From positions 24,566 to 88,565 of the forward strand of contig JAFWZH010000235.1 of assembly GCA_017522515.1 (NCBI GenBank): 64,000 nucleotides of DNA, in the 5' to 3' direction. Position 1 is the stretch's first letter. Every line of letters starts with the position of its first letter. A program made the position numbers and the translations under genes. Below are positions 44,531 to 55,040 of this stretch, one piece after another. The notes beneath the pieces were generated by a model. The model saw only the letters and a list, made by a program, of their open reading frames with translations, was not told the DNA's origin and made no database searches. The DNA is from Clostridia bacterium. Its GTDB lineage: Bacteria > Bacillota_A > Clostridia > UBA1212 > UBA1255.

Positions 44531-47500
44531 ATGGCAACACAGTGGACTTTAGATCAAAAAAGAGCAATTGACGAATACGGCGGGAACATACTTGTTTCCG
44601 CCGCAGCCGGTTCAGGCAAAACTGCCGTTTTGATAGAAAGGATTCTCACAATTATTAAAGAAAAAACAGACATCGATAAGATGTTAATAGTGACTTTTAC
44701 AAAGGCAGCAGCTGCGGAAATGCGTGAAAGGCTTTATGTGTCGTTGCAAAAGGAGTTGGACTCAGAAGAAATCACTCCTGCAATGGCAAGAAGACTTGCG
44801 CGCCAGCAGATGCTGCTTTCTAAGTCTTATATAACAACCATTGACTCTTTTTGTAAAAGTGTCGTGGCAGGAAATCCCGTTGAAAGTGGTTTTGATTCTT
44901 CTTTCAGATTAGCAGATACAGGTGAAATTGCTGTTCTCCAAGCAGACGTGCTTGAACAAGTATTGGAGCATCGATACAAAGAAAAAAGACATGAGTTTTT
45001 ACACTTGGTAGACAATATATGCTCATATAAAAGTGACGAACAGCTTGAATCACAAGTATTGTCAATTTATAAATTTTCATTAAGTTACCCGGAACCGGAA
45101 AAATGGCTTCAAGCTCAAAAAGAATCCTTTAATATAGATAAAATTACAGATTTTACAGAAACAATGTGGTGTAAAGAGCTTTTAAAAGATTTGTATGTTT
45201 TTCTTGAAGCAAAAAGTGACGAACTTTACAAGTGCCTTAAAATCAGTGAAAATTATGGCATAGAAGAATATAAAACAATGTTTTTAGATGATTATGAAAA
45301 AATAAACAGCGTAACGCTGTTTTTAAAGGGAATCAGAGAAAAAGGTTTCGGTAATGTCAAATGGGAAGACATTTTTGAAAAAATATCCGGAATGAGCTTT
45401 AATAATGCAACCAGAATATCTAAGAAAAAGATGGAGGAGTATGGTGAAAAGACATCGGAAATAATAGAGGAGCTCAAGGAGAAAAGAAAAAAATGTCGCG
45501 AAAAAATAAATGAAATAACGAAGAAAAAAATGGGAAGCAATGCAGCTGCACCCATGGATGATATAAAAAATGTTCAGCAAGATATGTATGAACTGATAGA
45601 TTTGGTAGAGGAGTTTTCGTCGGCATTCCGTAAGAAAAAGAAAGAAAAGCACATTGTGACGTTTGATGATATTTCCCATGGTGCATATCAAGTGTTATCG
45701 GCAAAAGACAGCGAGGGAAACACGGTGCAAAGCGATGTGGCAAAAAGATACAGTAAATTGTTTGAAGAAGTTTATATTGATGAATATCAGGACACAAACG
45801 AACTTCAAGATGCAATATTGTATTTGGTTTCTCGCAATTTTAATGAAGAAGAAGCAAATAAAGATAAACAAACACCAAATATGTTTATGGTAGGGGATGT
45901 AAAGCAGAGTATTTATGGTTTTAGACAGGCAAGACCTGATATTTTTACCGATAAGTACAAGAAATTCGGCAGAGGAGATAATCAGGGCAAACTTATTGTG
46001 CTTAATAAGAATTTTAGAAGCAGGCAAGGTGTAATAGATTCTGTTAATACGCTTTTTAAAAAGGTTATGACAGAAAACGTCTGCGGCATTGCATATAACG
46101 AGGATGAATACTTAAATTTTGGCGCAGCACATTATCCCAAAACTCCCGAAGACGATGCAACAGAGCTTTATATCGTCAAAGGAGACAATGAATTTGAATC
46201 GCAAGTCGCAGCAGAGAAAATTAAAGAATTAATAGATAGCAAATATCAAGTTTTTGATAAAAATACAAAGCAAATGAGAGATATACAGTATCGAGATATT
46301 GTTATACTGCTCAGAAGCCCGGGAGGTAAAACAAGCGGAGGCAAAACATACGTACAAAGTTTGGCAAAATTAGGAATACCGGCGTATTCTCCGGAAAGCA
46401 ACGGTTTTTTTGCCAATGCAGAAATAAACATACTGCTTTCGTTCTTGAAAATTATAGATAATCCTTTGCAAGATATACATTTTGTGGCAACAATGCGAAA
46501 TATTTACGGTTTTAGCGACAGTGATATTGCTGCAGTAAAGGTTGACAGTCAAAAAAGAAAAAACAGCAAAGAAAAGACTTTGAATGAGAGTTTTTATGAA
46601 ATGTGCAGAGGGTATTCCTTAAAAGGAGAGCTTAAGCAAAATTTAGAAATATTTCTCCGCAGGATAGAAGAATTAAGAAAAATATCTAAGCATGTTTCTG
46701 TATCTGAGCTTTTGTGGACACTAATGCACGAAAATCACTTTTATGAGCATTTATCTGCCGGTCCAATGGGAGAGCTTCATGTAGCCAATGCAAATGTGCT
46801 TTATGCACACGCAATAAAATATGATGGAGACATTAATAAAGGTTTGTTCAGATTCCTTTATTTCTTTGATAACCTTAAAAAGAAAAGTGATATGAGTGAG
46901 GCTGCCGGCGTGTCAGAAGGTATGAATGTTGTAAGAATTATAAGCATTCACAAGAGCAAGGGACTTGAGTATCCTGTAGTCATACTCAGCAATGCAGGTA
47001 AAGATTTTAATTTGAGAGAGCTAAGAGAGCCTGTATTAAAACATCGACTTTTGGGTTTGGGCCCCACTTGCTATTTAGAAAATGAAAGAGTAAAATATCC
47101 TACAGTTATGAAAGCTTGCGTGGGACGAAGGCTGATTGCTGACAATAAAGCAGAGGAAATGAGAGTGCTTTATGTTGCTATGACTCGCGCGGCAGAAAAG
47201 CTGATTATAACGGGAAAAATTGAAGAAGATTTTCAAGAGTATATTCAAAAGATAAAAAATGACTGTTCAACATTTACAGGAAATCCGTTGGAAAACAGTA
47301 TTATGGAGTCTGAGAATTTCTTAGACTGGATTACAATGTCAGAATGTGTAGACGAGAAGCATATTTCTTTTTGTGAACAGAAAGAAGACGAAGACGCTTT
47401 AGAAGAAAATAAGCAAGATGACACAATAAAAGTAATTCCTCAGCCCAAAATGACGTTTTACAAACAAGAATATGATATTAGTGAAAGGGATTTACCTGCA

Positions 47501-48124
47501 AAAATTTCAGTATCTGAGCTTAAAAGACTTTCTTTAGAACAGGAACAAAACCAAGAAGCAGGGCAACTGCATTCAGTAGCCAAAAGAGTTACAATGGACG
47601 AAATGCCTGAATTAGAAGATGAGGGACACAATCAAAAGCTTACCGCGGCGCAAAAGGGTACAGCGGTGCACACTTGTATGCAGCTTACGCAGTACAGCAA
47701 AATCCGTGGGCTTACCTTTGAAGAGGCAGAATGTTATGCGGAGGAATTAATTCTTGATGCACAAGATAAGGGCTTTTTGGATAGCGCTCAAGCAGAAAGT
47801 ATAAACAGAAAAATGCTTGCGACATTTTATACAAGTGAGCTTGCAGAAAGAATAGCAAAAGCTGATGAAGTGATGAAGGAGATTCCGTTTACACAGTTGG
47901 AAGAAATAAATTCGGAAACGATAGCTGTACAAGGCGTGATAGACTGTATAATAAGAGAAGACGACGAATATACGGTAATTGATTTTAAGACCGATGAAGT
48001 ACCTGACGCAGAAAAATACAGGGAGCAGCTTGCATATTATGCCAAGGCAGTAGAGAAGAGCTTTGGAGCAAAGCCTCAAAAGCTCGTATACTTTATAAAA
48101 TATAACAAACAGGAGTTATTATAA
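44531..48124 (+). CDS. addA: ATP-dependent helicase/nuclease subunit A
   Basis: AddA is the helicase-nuclease half of AddAB, which resects double-strand breaks for RecA. The 1197-aa length is normal. UvrD-type motifs: LVSAAAGSGKTAVL (Walker A, ~21-34), VTFTKAAAAEMRERL, VYIDEYQDTNELQ (motif II), MVGDVKQSIYGFRQARPDIF, LNKNFRSR, and IISIHKSKGLEYPVVIL plus VAMTRAAEKLI. The C-terminal nuclease domain has VQGVIDCIIREDDEYTVIDFKTDE with the GxxD and DxKT residues. The partner addB, normally just upstream, is missing here; a glycosidase gene is in its place. It is followed at 1 nt by a pseudouridine synthase. Confidence 0.96.
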   Translation: MATQWTLDQKRAIDEYGGNILVSAAAGSGKTAVLIERILTIIKEKTDIDKMLIVTFTKAAAAEMRERLYVSLQKELDSEEITPAMARRLARQQMLLSKSYITTIDSFCKSVVAGNPVESGFDSSFRLADTGEIAVLQADVLEQVLEHRYKEKRHEFLHLVDNICSYKSDEQLESQVLSIYKFSLSYPEPEKWLQAQKESFNIDKITDFTETMWCKELLKDLYVFLEAKSDELYKCLKISENYGIEEYKTMFLDDYEKINSVTLFLKGIREKGFGNVKWEDIFEKISGMSFNNATRISKKKMEEYGEKTSEIIEELKEKRKKCREKINEITKKKMGSNAAAPMDDIKNVQQDMYELIDLVEEFSSAFRKKKKEKHIVTFDDISHGAYQVLSAKDSEGNTVQSDVAKRYSKLFEEVYIDEYQDTNELQDAILYLVSRNFNEEEANKDKQTPNMFMVGDVKQSIYGFRQARPDIFTDKYKKFGRGDNQGKLIVLNKNFRSRQGVIDSVNTLFKKVMTENVCGIAYNEDEYLNFGAAHYPKTPEDDATELYIVKGDNEFESQVAAEKIKELIDSKYQVFDKNTKQMRDIQYRDIVILLRSPGGKTSGGKTYVQSLAKLGIPAYSPESNGFFANAEINILLSFLKIIDNPLQDIHFVATMRNIYGFSDSDIAAVKVDSQKRKNSKEKTLNESFYEMCRGYSLKGELKQNLEIFLRRIEELRKISKHVSVSELLWTLMHENHFYEHLSAGPMGELHVANANVLYAHAIKYDGDINKGLFRFLYFFDNLKKKSDMSEAAGVSEGMNVVRIISIHKSKGLEYPVVILSNAGKDFNLRELREPVLKHRLLGLGPTCYLENERVKYPTVMKACVGRRLIADNKAEEMRVLYVAMTRAAEKLIITGKIEEDFQEYIQKIKNDCSTFTGNPLENSIMESENFLDWITMSECVDEKHISFCEQKEDEDALEENKQDDTIKVIPQPKMTFYKQEYDISERDLPAKISVSELKRLSLEQEQNQEAGQLHSVAKRVTMDEMPELEDEGHNQKLTAAQKGTAVHTCMQLTQYSKIRGLTFEEAECYAEELILDAQDKGFLDSAQAESINRKMLATFYTSELAERIAKADEVMKEIPFTQLEEINSETIAVQGVIDCIIREDDEYTVIDFKTDEVPDAEKYREQLAYYAKAVEKSFGAKPQKLVYFIKYNKQELL

Positions 48125-48125
48125 A

Positions 48126-48842
48126 ATGGAAGAACTCAGATTGCAAAAATATTTGGCACAGTGCGGCGTATCATCAAGACGAGGTGCGGAACAAATTATA
48201 CAAGAGGGCCGTGTAACGGTTAACGGTACTGTTGTGACAGAAATGGGTATAAAAGTAAAAAAGGGCGACAAAGTTACAGTAGACGGACAACTTGTTAAGC
48301 AAGAAAAGAGTAAATACTATATACTTTTAAATAAGCCTTCAGGCGTGTTATCTTCAGTTAAGGATGACAGAGGCAGAGATTGTGTTGTAGATTTAATAGA
48401 AGGTATAGATGCCAGATTGTATCCTGTTGGCAGACTTGACTATGATACAACGGGACTTTTACTTTTGACTAACGATGGAGACTTTATGCAAAGGGTAACA
48501 CACCCTTCTTTTGAAATATGGAAAACATATCAAGCAGTTGTAAAAGGTGTTCCCACAGAAACTGATGTAAAGCGTTTTGCAGAGGGCATTATGCTTGATG
48601 ACGGTAAAACACTCCCTGCTGTTCTTGATGTTGTGGGATATAAAGGAAGCAATGCAATAGTAGAAGTCAGCATAAGAGAAGGCAGAAACAGACAGGTAAG
48701 AAGAATGCTTGAACGCATAGGCCATCCTGTTAATTCGTTGAAAAGAATTAGCTTCGGCTCTTTAGAACTTGGTGATTTAAAGCCGGGAAAATGGCGTCAT
48801 GTAAAGCCGGAAGAAATAGCAAGGCTTACGGAGGAACGGTGA
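48126..48842 (+). CDS. rluB: RsuA/RluB-family pseudouridine synthase
   Basis: A 238-aa enzyme with an N-terminal S4 RNA-binding domain (RLQKYLAQCGVSSRRGAEQII, residues ~4-24) and the catalytic domain with ILLNKPSGVLSS, GRLDYDTTGLLLLTNDG (catalytic Asp) and REGRNRQVRRMLERIGHPV. It makes pseudouridine in 23S rRNA (RluB type, position ~2605) or possibly 16S (RsuA); length and S4 form favour RluB. RBS AGGAG lies inside the end of addA, 1 nt separates stop and start, so the two are coupled. Confidence 0.92.
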   Translation: MEELRLQKYLAQCGVSSRRGAEQIIQEGRVTVNGTVVTEMGIKVKKGDKVTVDGQLVKQEKSKYYILLNKPSGVLSSVKDDRGRDCVVDLIEGIDARLYPVGRLDYDTTGLLLLTNDGDFMQRVTHPSFEIWKTYQAVVKGVPTETDVKRFAEGIMLDDGKTLPAVLDVVGYKGSNAIVEVSIREGRNRQVRRMLERIGHPVNSLKRISFGSLELGDLKPGKWRHVKPEEIARLTEER

Positions 48843-48846
48843 TTTT

Positions 48847-51126
48847 TTGAATTTAAGACGTTTTCTTTTTTGGAAAAAGAATAAAAAAACATCAGAGAAA
48901 GAAAAGCTTCCTGAAAAACTTGAGCAAGCAATGGGCGGTAAACCGGAGGGAGCTTTCAACGGAGTAAAAACAGATTACACTGACGATTTTAAGTTCGGTG
49001 AAGTTTGGATTGCCGTAAAAGATAAAAAATTATACAAATACAGCGACGATACTGTTGCTGTTTTTGATTTGAGAGAGGGCGATGAGCTTTTTGTTGACGT
49101 TGCCGCAACCTCTGTATCACTTATATTAAAGCATGAAGAAGAACAAAAGCTTATATGCAGAGGTACAAATACTGTAAACAGATTTCTCGGAGAGTTTGCA
49201 GGTAAAGTTAATAAAGAACTTAACGGTGATGATTCTGACATACCGGAAAGTGAAAATGCACCCCAAGGCGGACGAGGCGGTCACAGGCACGGAGATTGCT
49301 GCCCAAAATGCGGACGTCCATATAAAGATGCGACACGTACTTGTCCTCACTGTATGGATAAAATGAGTCTTATAAAAAGACTGTTTTCTTATGCGTGGAA
49401 ATATAAAGGTTACATTATAGCCATAGTTTTGTTTACTTTGATAAGTGCACTTTTACAAGTGGTCACGCCGTACATACATGGTACTGTATTTTTTGATCAA
49501 GTGTTAAAAGAAGGACATTCTCACTACGGAAAAATATTTGAACTTGTAGGTTTTCTTATTATATTGCAATTTATTTCCACTTTTGTAACCATTATTTATG
49601 GCAGAGCGAATTCTAAATTTGCAAACGAAGTAGTTTACGATTTAAAAACGGATGTTTTTTCGTCAATGCAAAGGCTTTCGATAAAATACTTTACGGACAA
49701 AGAAACGGGGGCTTTAATGACGAGAGTTAATTCCGACGCAGAAGAAGTACAGTGGTTTATGCTGGATGGCATTCCGTTTCTTATAGTCAACATAATGAAA
49801 CTTCTTGGAATAGCAGCGATTATGATGGTAATCAAGCCTTCGATTACGTTGCTCATACTGATTCCCGTACCGTTTATCATACTTTTCTTTTATAAATTTA
49901 TGCCGAAGTTTCACAGACTTTATTCAAAGAGCTTCAGAAAAAGAAGCGACATGACAGCCAGAATGAATGATTCTTTTACAGCAGTAAGAGTTGTAAAGGC
50001 TTTCGGCAAAGAAGAAACAGAAAACAAGTCTTTTGCAGTTACAAGCCGCGATTTCGGCGACACTCAGGCGGAAATACAGACTAAATCAGGAACTGTTTTC
50101 CCACTTGTAAGCCTTGCTATGTGGTCAGGCTCAATGTTTATATATGTTATGGGTGGTTTGCTCATAATAAGCGGCAAGATGGGTTTCGGAACGCTCACCT
50201 CATTTGTAGGATATGTGGGAATGATTTACGGGCCTCTTGAGTGGATGGCAAATACAGTTCAAAAGCTCACGGCAGCCTTGAATTCTGCCAACAGAATTTT
50301 TGAAATTATAGATGCGGAGTCTGTTATAGCAGAAAAAGAAAATCCGAAAATTATAAAAGATTTTAAAGGTGAAATTACATTTGAAAATGTTAATTTCAGT
50401 TATGTTCCAAACAGACCTGTGCTTAAGGATATATCCTTTAAGGCAGCAGCGGGAGAACATATAGGAATAGTAGGCCCGTCTGGAGCAGGTAAGTCCACTC
50501 TTATAAATTTGATTGCCAGATTGTATGACACCGACTCCGGCGTTATCAAGTTTGACGGAATAGACATACGCGAGCTTTCGCTAAAGTGGATTCATGACCA
50601 AGTTGGTACAGTATTACAGGATACGTATTTGTTTATGGGTACTGTTTTTGACAATATAGCGTATACAAAGCCGGATGCCACACCTGACGAAGTAATCAAT
50701 GCTGCTAAAATGGCAAATGCACACGATTTTATTATGAAAATGGAAGATGGCTACGACACATGGATAGGAACGGGAGGCAAAGGTCTTTCCGGAGGCGAAC
50801 GTCAAAGAATTTCTTTGGCAAGAGCCATTCTTAAAAAACCTAAAATATTAATTCTTGACGAAGCTACTTCGGCTGTGGATACACAAACAGAGCTGCACAT
50901 TCAAAGAGCCCTTGAAATGCTGTCAAAGGGCAGAACTACATTTAATATTGCCCACAGACTGTCCACATTGAGAAATGCAGACAGACTTATAGTAATCGAA
51001 AACGGTAATTTGGTGGAAATGGGCACACATGCGGAAATATATGCTTTAGAGGGTGTTTATTTCAAATTGTACCAGATACAAAAAGATGCACTTAAAATGA
51101 GAGGCTTAGAGGAGGCTGATTCTTAA
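48847..51126 (+). CDS. ABC exporter with N-terminal regulatory domain and zinc ribbon (partner 1)
   Basis: A 759-aa half-transporter of the DUF1854-associated type. The first ~140 residues are a PH-like/DUF1854-related beta domain, then a zinc ribbon CCPKCGRPY...CPHCMDK (~150-175), a six-helix membrane domain (~180-490) and an ATPase with [36 protein letters not shown] and IAHRLST. The apparent start is TTG at 48847, with GGAGG at 48832-48836. The DUF1854 gene begins 0 nt after the stop. With 51651-53903 it would form a heterodimer; both ATP sites look canonical. Substrate unknown. Confidence 0.9.
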   Translation: MNLRRFLFWKKNKKTSEKEKLPEKLEQAMGGKPEGAFNGVKTDYTDDFKFGEVWIAVKDKKLYKYSDDTVAVFDLREGDELFVDVAATSVSLILKHEEEQKLICRGTNTVNRFLGEFAGKVNKELNGDDSDIPESENAPQGGRGGHRHGDCCPKCGRPYKDATRTCPHCMDKMSLIKRLFSYAWKYKGYIIAIVLFTLISALLQVVTPYIHGTVFFDQVLKEGHSHYGKIFELVGFLIILQFISTFVTIIYGRANSKFANEVVYDLKTDVFSSMQRLSIKYFTDKETGALMTRVNSDAEEVQWFMLDGIPFLIVNIMKLLGIAAIMMVIKPSITLLILIPVPFIILFFYKFMPKFHRLYSKSFRKRSDMTARMNDSFTAVRVVKAFGKEETENKSFAVTSRDFGDTQAEIQTKSGTVFPLVSLAMWSGSMFIYVMGGLLIISGKMGFGTLTSFVGYVGMIYGPLEWMANTVQKLTAALNSANRIFEIIDAESVIAEKENPKIIKDFKGEITFENVNFSYVPNRPVLKDISFKAAAGEHIGIVGPSGAGKSTLINLIARLYDTDSGVIKFDGIDIRELSLKWIHDQVGTVLQDTYLFMGTVFDNIAYTKPDATPDEVINAAKMANAHDFIMKMEDGYDTWIGTGGKGLSGGERQRISLARAILKKPKILILDEATSAVDTQTELHIQRALEMLSKGRTTFNIAHRLSTLRNADRLIVIENGNLVEMGTHAEIYALEGVYFKLYQIQKDALKMRGLEEADS

Positions 51127-51651
51127 ATGGATAATACAATACAGGATATTTCAACAGTAAATTATCTTAAAGATGAGGACGTTGTTTTTGAGAAAACAAC
51201 GGGAGGATTTTTAAGCTTAAAAGTGCAGGGTAAAGAGTATAAGCGAGTAATGCTGCAAAGAGCATTTCCGTTGTCTAAGCCTGCAAAGTTTATTTCCGTA
51301 AGAGAAGTTAGGGAAGACAGAGAACCGGGAGAGGAAATAGGCGTTATAGAAGATATTGCCAAGCTGTCAGCAGAAAAGCGCGCTCTCGTAGAAGAAGAGC
51401 TGACAACGAGATATTTTACCCCTGTAATTTTGCAAATTACCAAGCTCAAAGATGAACGCGGATTTGTGTATATTGAGGCAGAAACATCCTCGGGATCGCG
51501 CAAAATAACAGCACATAATAATTCATCAAGCTTTATACGACTTTCTGCCGGCAGAGTGCTCATAATAGATGTGGACGGCAACAGATTTGATATTCCCGAC
51601 ATGTCATTGCTCGATAAAAAGAGCATACGGAATCTGGAGGTTGTGGTATAA
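51127..51651 (+). CDS. DUF1854 protein
   Basis: A 174-aa DUF1854 protein. The family has been noted next to ABC transporters linked with cyanophycin metabolism, but no cyanophycin synthetase or cyanophycinase is present here. Visible features are an N-terminal strand-rich part (VVFEKTTGGFLSLKVQGKEYKRV), PLSKPAKFISVRE, EEELTTRYFTPVILQITKLKDERGF and a closing domain with AGRVLIIDVDGNRFDIPD. It sits exactly between two ABC half-transporters, starting right after one and overlapping the other by 1 nt, so it is probably a stoichiometric partner or regulator. Confidence 0.88.
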   Translation: MDNTIQDISTVNYLKDEDVVFEKTTGGFLSLKVQGKEYKRVMLQRAFPLSKPAKFISVREVREDREPGEEIGVIEDIAKLSAEKRALVEEELTTRYFTPVILQITKLKDERGFVYIEAETSSGSRKITAHNNSSSFIRLSAGRVLIIDVDGNRFDIPDMSLLDKKSIRNLEVVV

Positions 51652-53903
51652 TGACACTTTTTTTTGAATTGCCTGCATGGGTGACGGATATTGTGGCAGA
51701 TAAATATCCATCAGAGAAAATGCTCTATGCAATACCGTGGGATTTGAATGAAAAGGACGAATTTTCCAATGGTTTCTGTGTCGTTACAGAGAGTAATTTT
51801 TTGTTCCTTGAAGGCGGGGAAGTAAAAAAAGAAATATTGATAGACGCTTTTGAGGATTTTAAAGTAAATCCCATGAGCGGGGCAGGCATACTTGAGGCAA
51901 AAGCAGTTCTTACAGGGGAGGACGTGTATCTGGCGCGTTTTTCAATGGAACATTTGGCAAGGTATGCCACAATTGCACAAAAGACCAATATGAGGCATAC
52001 GGGAAAAGTAACTCAGATGAGAGAAGAACCGGACCTTAAATGTCTTAAATGCGGCAGACCTTATCCGAAAGGAACCACTATTTGCCCCAAATGCGTAAAA
52101 AAAGGCACAATACTTAGCAGACTTTTAAAAATGACTGTAAAATATTGGCGCAGACTTGCAATCGCAGGTGTATTTTTGTTGCTGATATCAGGTCTTAATA
52201 TATTGTTGCCGGAAATTTATTCCAAAATTGTAAATCAAGTTTATACGGCACCTACTCCCGAAGCAGGAGAGTTAAACGGAATACTTACCGTTTTTGCACT
52301 TTTACTTATTTCATACTTTACCTGTAGAGTAGCTGTTGCTGTAGTATCCATTTTCAGAGCCAGAATATTGGCGAAACTAAGTAGTGATATTGCGCATGAT
52401 TTAAGAATTCAAGTTTTTGAGCATATTCACCAAATGTCAGTGGGCTTTACAAATGAGCATAAAACAGGAGATTTAATAAGTCGTGTAACAAATGATACTA
52501 CGAGAGTAAAGAATTTTATACAGTCAGAGGCAGTCGAATGCATAAACCAGGGGCTGACATTGATGGCAGTAGGCGTTTATATGCTTTTGATTGACTGGAA
52601 AATGGCACTTGTGGTTATTCTGCCGGCACCCCTTATCGTACTGGCAATGAGAGGTTTTCACAGAAAAACACATAAAGTGTACCGCCGATTGTGGAAATTA
52701 TCGGGAAAAAGCAATTCAGTATTACAAGACATACTAAGCGGTATACGAGTAGTTAAAACGTTTGGTACAGAAGAAAAGGAAATAGAACGATATAAGTCGG
52801 TATGCACTACATACAAGAAGCTTTGTATAAGTAACGAGATTTTCTGGACTACCGTACAGCCTCTTGTGCGTGTGCTTACGCAAATCAGCCACCTGGCACT
52901 TATGCTCATAGGCGGCATATATATTCTCGACGGAAAGATGGACGCAGGTACTTTGGTGCAGTTTACAACATATGCGACTATGATTTACGGACCTATCAAT
53001 TATATGATTTCATTGCCTAAATCCATAGCAGATGCCGTTGCTGCGGCGGCCAGAGTGTTTGACATACTTGATAACGAGCCTGATATTAAAGATGAAAAGG
53101 ATGCTGTGGAGCTTGATATAAAGGGCGACGTGGAATATCAAAATATGTTTTTTGGATATAAATCGTATAAAACAGTTTTAAAAGACATTAATTTATCAGT
53201 AAAAAGCGGCGAGATGATAGGACTTGTGGGCCATTCCGGCTCCGGAAAGAGTACAATGATAAACTTGTTGTTGAGATTTTATGATCCCGATTCAGGCAGG
53301 ATTACGATTGACGGAGTTGACCTTAAGAATATTTCTCAGAAGTATATAAGAAATCAGATAGGTGTCGTTCTGCAAGAAACATTTCTTTTTAGCGGAACTA
53401 TTTTTGAAAATGTTACTTATTCTAAGCCGGATGCAACATTAGAAGAAGTTATACAAGCTTGTAAGCTTGCAAACGCCCACGATTTTATCATGAAGTTTCC
53501 GGATGGTTATGATACGAGGGTTGGACAAAACGGACAGACTCTTTCGGGAGGAGAGAAGCAACGTATTGCTATTGCCAGAGCGGTAATTCACAATCCTCGC
53601 ATATTGATTTTGGATGAGGCGACTGCTTCTCTTGATACAGAGAGCGAAAAACAAGTTCAGGAGGCCTTGCGCCGACTTGTAAAAAACAGAACTACATTTG
53701 CAATTGCTCATCGCTTGTCAACACTTAAATTTGCTGACAGGCTTGTGGTACTTGACCACGGAAAAGTGGCAGAATCCGGCACTCACGACGAGCTTTTACA
53801 GGCAAAAGGAATTTATTACGGTCTTGTTCTTGCGCAACTTAATATGACGAGGTTGGTAGGGCAGGAAGAAATTTCCGAAGATGAATATTTAAGCGGAGAA
53901 TAA
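51651..53903 (+). CDS. ABC exporter with N-terminal regulatory domain and zinc ribbon (partner 2)
   Basis: A 750-aa half-transporter with the same plan as partner 1: N-terminal beta domain (~1-125), zinc ribbon [18 protein letters not shown] (~130-147), six-helix membrane domain (~155-470) and an ATPase with [36 protein letters not shown] and IAHRLST. The ribbon core CGRPY is shared by both partners, and the ribbon is placed just before the first membrane helix in each. Start ATG overlaps the DUF1854 stop by one base. The ORF is followed by a 10-bp inverted repeat and the recA promoter. Confidence 0.9.
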   Translation: MTLFFELPAWVTDIVADKYPSEKMLYAIPWDLNEKDEFSNGFCVVTESNFLFLEGGEVKKEILIDAFEDFKVNPMSGAGILEAKAVLTGEDVYLARFSMEHLARYATIAQKTNMRHTGKVTQMREEPDLKCLKCGRPYPKGTTICPKCVKKGTILSRLLKMTVKYWRRLAIAGVFLLLISGLNILLPEIYSKIVNQVYTAPTPEAGELNGILTVFALLLISYFTCRVAVAVVSIFRARILAKLSSDIAHDLRIQVFEHIHQMSVGFTNEHKTGDLISRVTNDTTRVKNFIQSEAVECINQGLTLMAVGVYMLLIDWKMALVVILPAPLIVLAMRGFHRKTHKVYRRLWKLSGKSNSVLQDILSGIRVVKTFGTEEKEIERYKSVCTTYKKLCISNEIFWTTVQPLVRVLTQISHLALMLIGGIYILDGKMDAGTLVQFTTYATMIYGPINYMISLPKSIADAVAAAARVFDILDNEPDIKDEKDAVELDIKGDVEYQNMFFGYKSYKTVLKDINLSVKSGEMIGLVGHSGSGKSTMINLLLRFYDPDSGRITIDGVDLKNISQKYIRNQIGVVLQETFLFSGTIFENVTYSKPDATLEEVIQACKLANAHDFIMKFPDGYDTRVGQNGQTLSGGEKQRIAIARAVIHNPRILILDEATASLDTESEKQVQEALRRLVKNRTTFAIAHRLSTLKFADRLVVLDHGKVAESGTHDELLQAKGIYYGLVLAQLNMTRLVGQEEISEDEYLSGE

Positions 53904-53925
53904 ACACGAAAAATATTTCGTGTTT
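53902..53925. terminator. 10-bp inverted repeat between the ABC cassette and recA
   Basis: AAACACGAAA (53902-53911) and TTTCGTGTTT (53916-53925) with a 4-nt loop AATA. It overlaps the stop codon of the ABC gene and ends 4 bp before the recA -35. A T run follows only after ~10 nt, so it may be a weak terminator or an operator. It does not match the Firmicute LexA box. Confidence 0.5.
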
Positions 53926-53929
53926 GCCA

Positions 53930-53958
53930 TTGCATTTTTTTGTTGGATGGGTTACAAT
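53930..53958 (+). promoter_or_regulatory. Promoter of recA-recX
   Basis: TTGCAT (53930-53935), a 17-bp spacer and TACAAT (53953-53958). No GAAC-N4-GTTC type SOS box is seen nearby. Confidence 0.65.
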
Positions 53959-54006
53959 GTAGTCGTTACGGATCGAAAGTTTTTATTTTTTAAGGAGGTT
54001 TCTTAT

Positions 54007-55032
54007 ATGGCTGAGCAGCTTGACGATAAGAGAATAGAAGAGAAGAGAAAAGCGTTAGAGAATGCCATTGCAACTATAGATAAACAGTTTGGTAAGGGCG
54101 CAGTTATGAAGCTGGGCGACAATGTGAGCATGAATGTAGATGTTATTTCTACAGGAGCTTTGGGACTTGACTTGGCTTTAGGCGTAGGAGGACTTCCCAG
54201 GGGAAGAATTATAGAAATATACGGTCCTGAGTCATCAGGTAAAACAACAGTTGCGCTTCATGTTATTGCAGAGGCACAAAAAAACGGCGGTGACGCTGCG
54301 TTTATTGATGCAGAACATGCCCTTGATCCCGTATATGCAAAGGCTCTTGGCGTAGATATTGATAATTTGATTGTGTCGCAGCCTGATACAGGCGAACAGG
54401 CTCTTGAAATAGCAGAGGCTCTCGTTCGTAGCGGCGCAATAGATGTTATAGTAATTGACTCGGTAGCAGCACTTGTGCCCAAGGCTGAGATTGACGGAGA
54501 AATGGGAGATTCCCATGTAGGTCTTCACGCAAGACTTATGTCACAGGCGTTGAGAAAGCTCTCCGGTGTTATCAACAAATCAAAGACAACAGCAATTTTT
54601 ATTAACCAGCTTCGTGAAAAGGTAGGCGTTATGTATGGTAATCCGGAGGTTACAACGGGAGGACGTGCACTTAAGTTTTATGCATCCGTGAGGCTTGATA
54701 TCAGAAAAGTTGAGGCAATAAAAAACGGTACTGAGGTTGTAGGTAACAGGACTCGTGCCAAGGTTGTTAAAAATAAAGTTGCTCCTCCGTTCAAAGAGGC
54801 AGAATTTGATATTATTTACGGAGAGGGCATATCAAAAGTAGGTTCTATAATCGATGTTGCTGTAATGTACAACATAATCAATAAAAGCGGTGCATGGTTT
54901 TCTTATGAGGATCAACGTATAGGTCAGGGAAGAGAAAATGTTAAGATTTATCTTAAAGAACACCCTGAGTTAATGCAAGAAATTGATGCGAAGGTTCGTG
55001 CCGCTGTTAAAGACAAGAATAATACAAAGTAA
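54007..55032 (+). CDS. recA: Recombinase A
   Basis: RecA forms the strand-exchange filament in homologous recombination and SOS induction. The 341-aa protein starts [21 protein letters not shown], as expected, after AAGGAGG at 53992-53998; the open frame 87 bp further up covers the promoter. Walker A is GPESSGKTT, Walker [16 protein letters not shown]2 region [25 protein letters not shown]. The acidic C-terminal tail is shortened ([12 protein letters not shown]). recX begins 8 nt after its stop. Confidence 0.98.
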   Translation: MAEQLDDKRIEEKRKALENAIATIDKQFGKGAVMKLGDNVSMNVDVISTGALGLDLALGVGGLPRGRIIEIYGPESSGKTTVALHVIAEAQKNGGDAAFIDAEHALDPVYAKALGVDIDNLIVSQPDTGEQALEIAEALVRSGAIDVIVIDSVAALVPKAEIDGEMGDSHVGLHARLMSQALRKLSGVINKSKTTAIFINQLREKVGVMYGNPEVTTGGRALKFYASVRLDIRKVEAIKNGTEVVGNRTRAKVVKNKVAPPFKEAEFDIIYGEGISKVGSIIDVAVMYNIINKSGAWFSYEDQRIGQGRENVKIYLKEHPELMQEIDAKVRAAVKDKNNTK

Positions 55033-55040
55033 AATACTGT

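Noticed and set aside
53904..54006. LexA (SOS) box upstream of recA
   Set aside because: No GAAC-N4-GTTC type sequence is found; the palindrome present has a different core.
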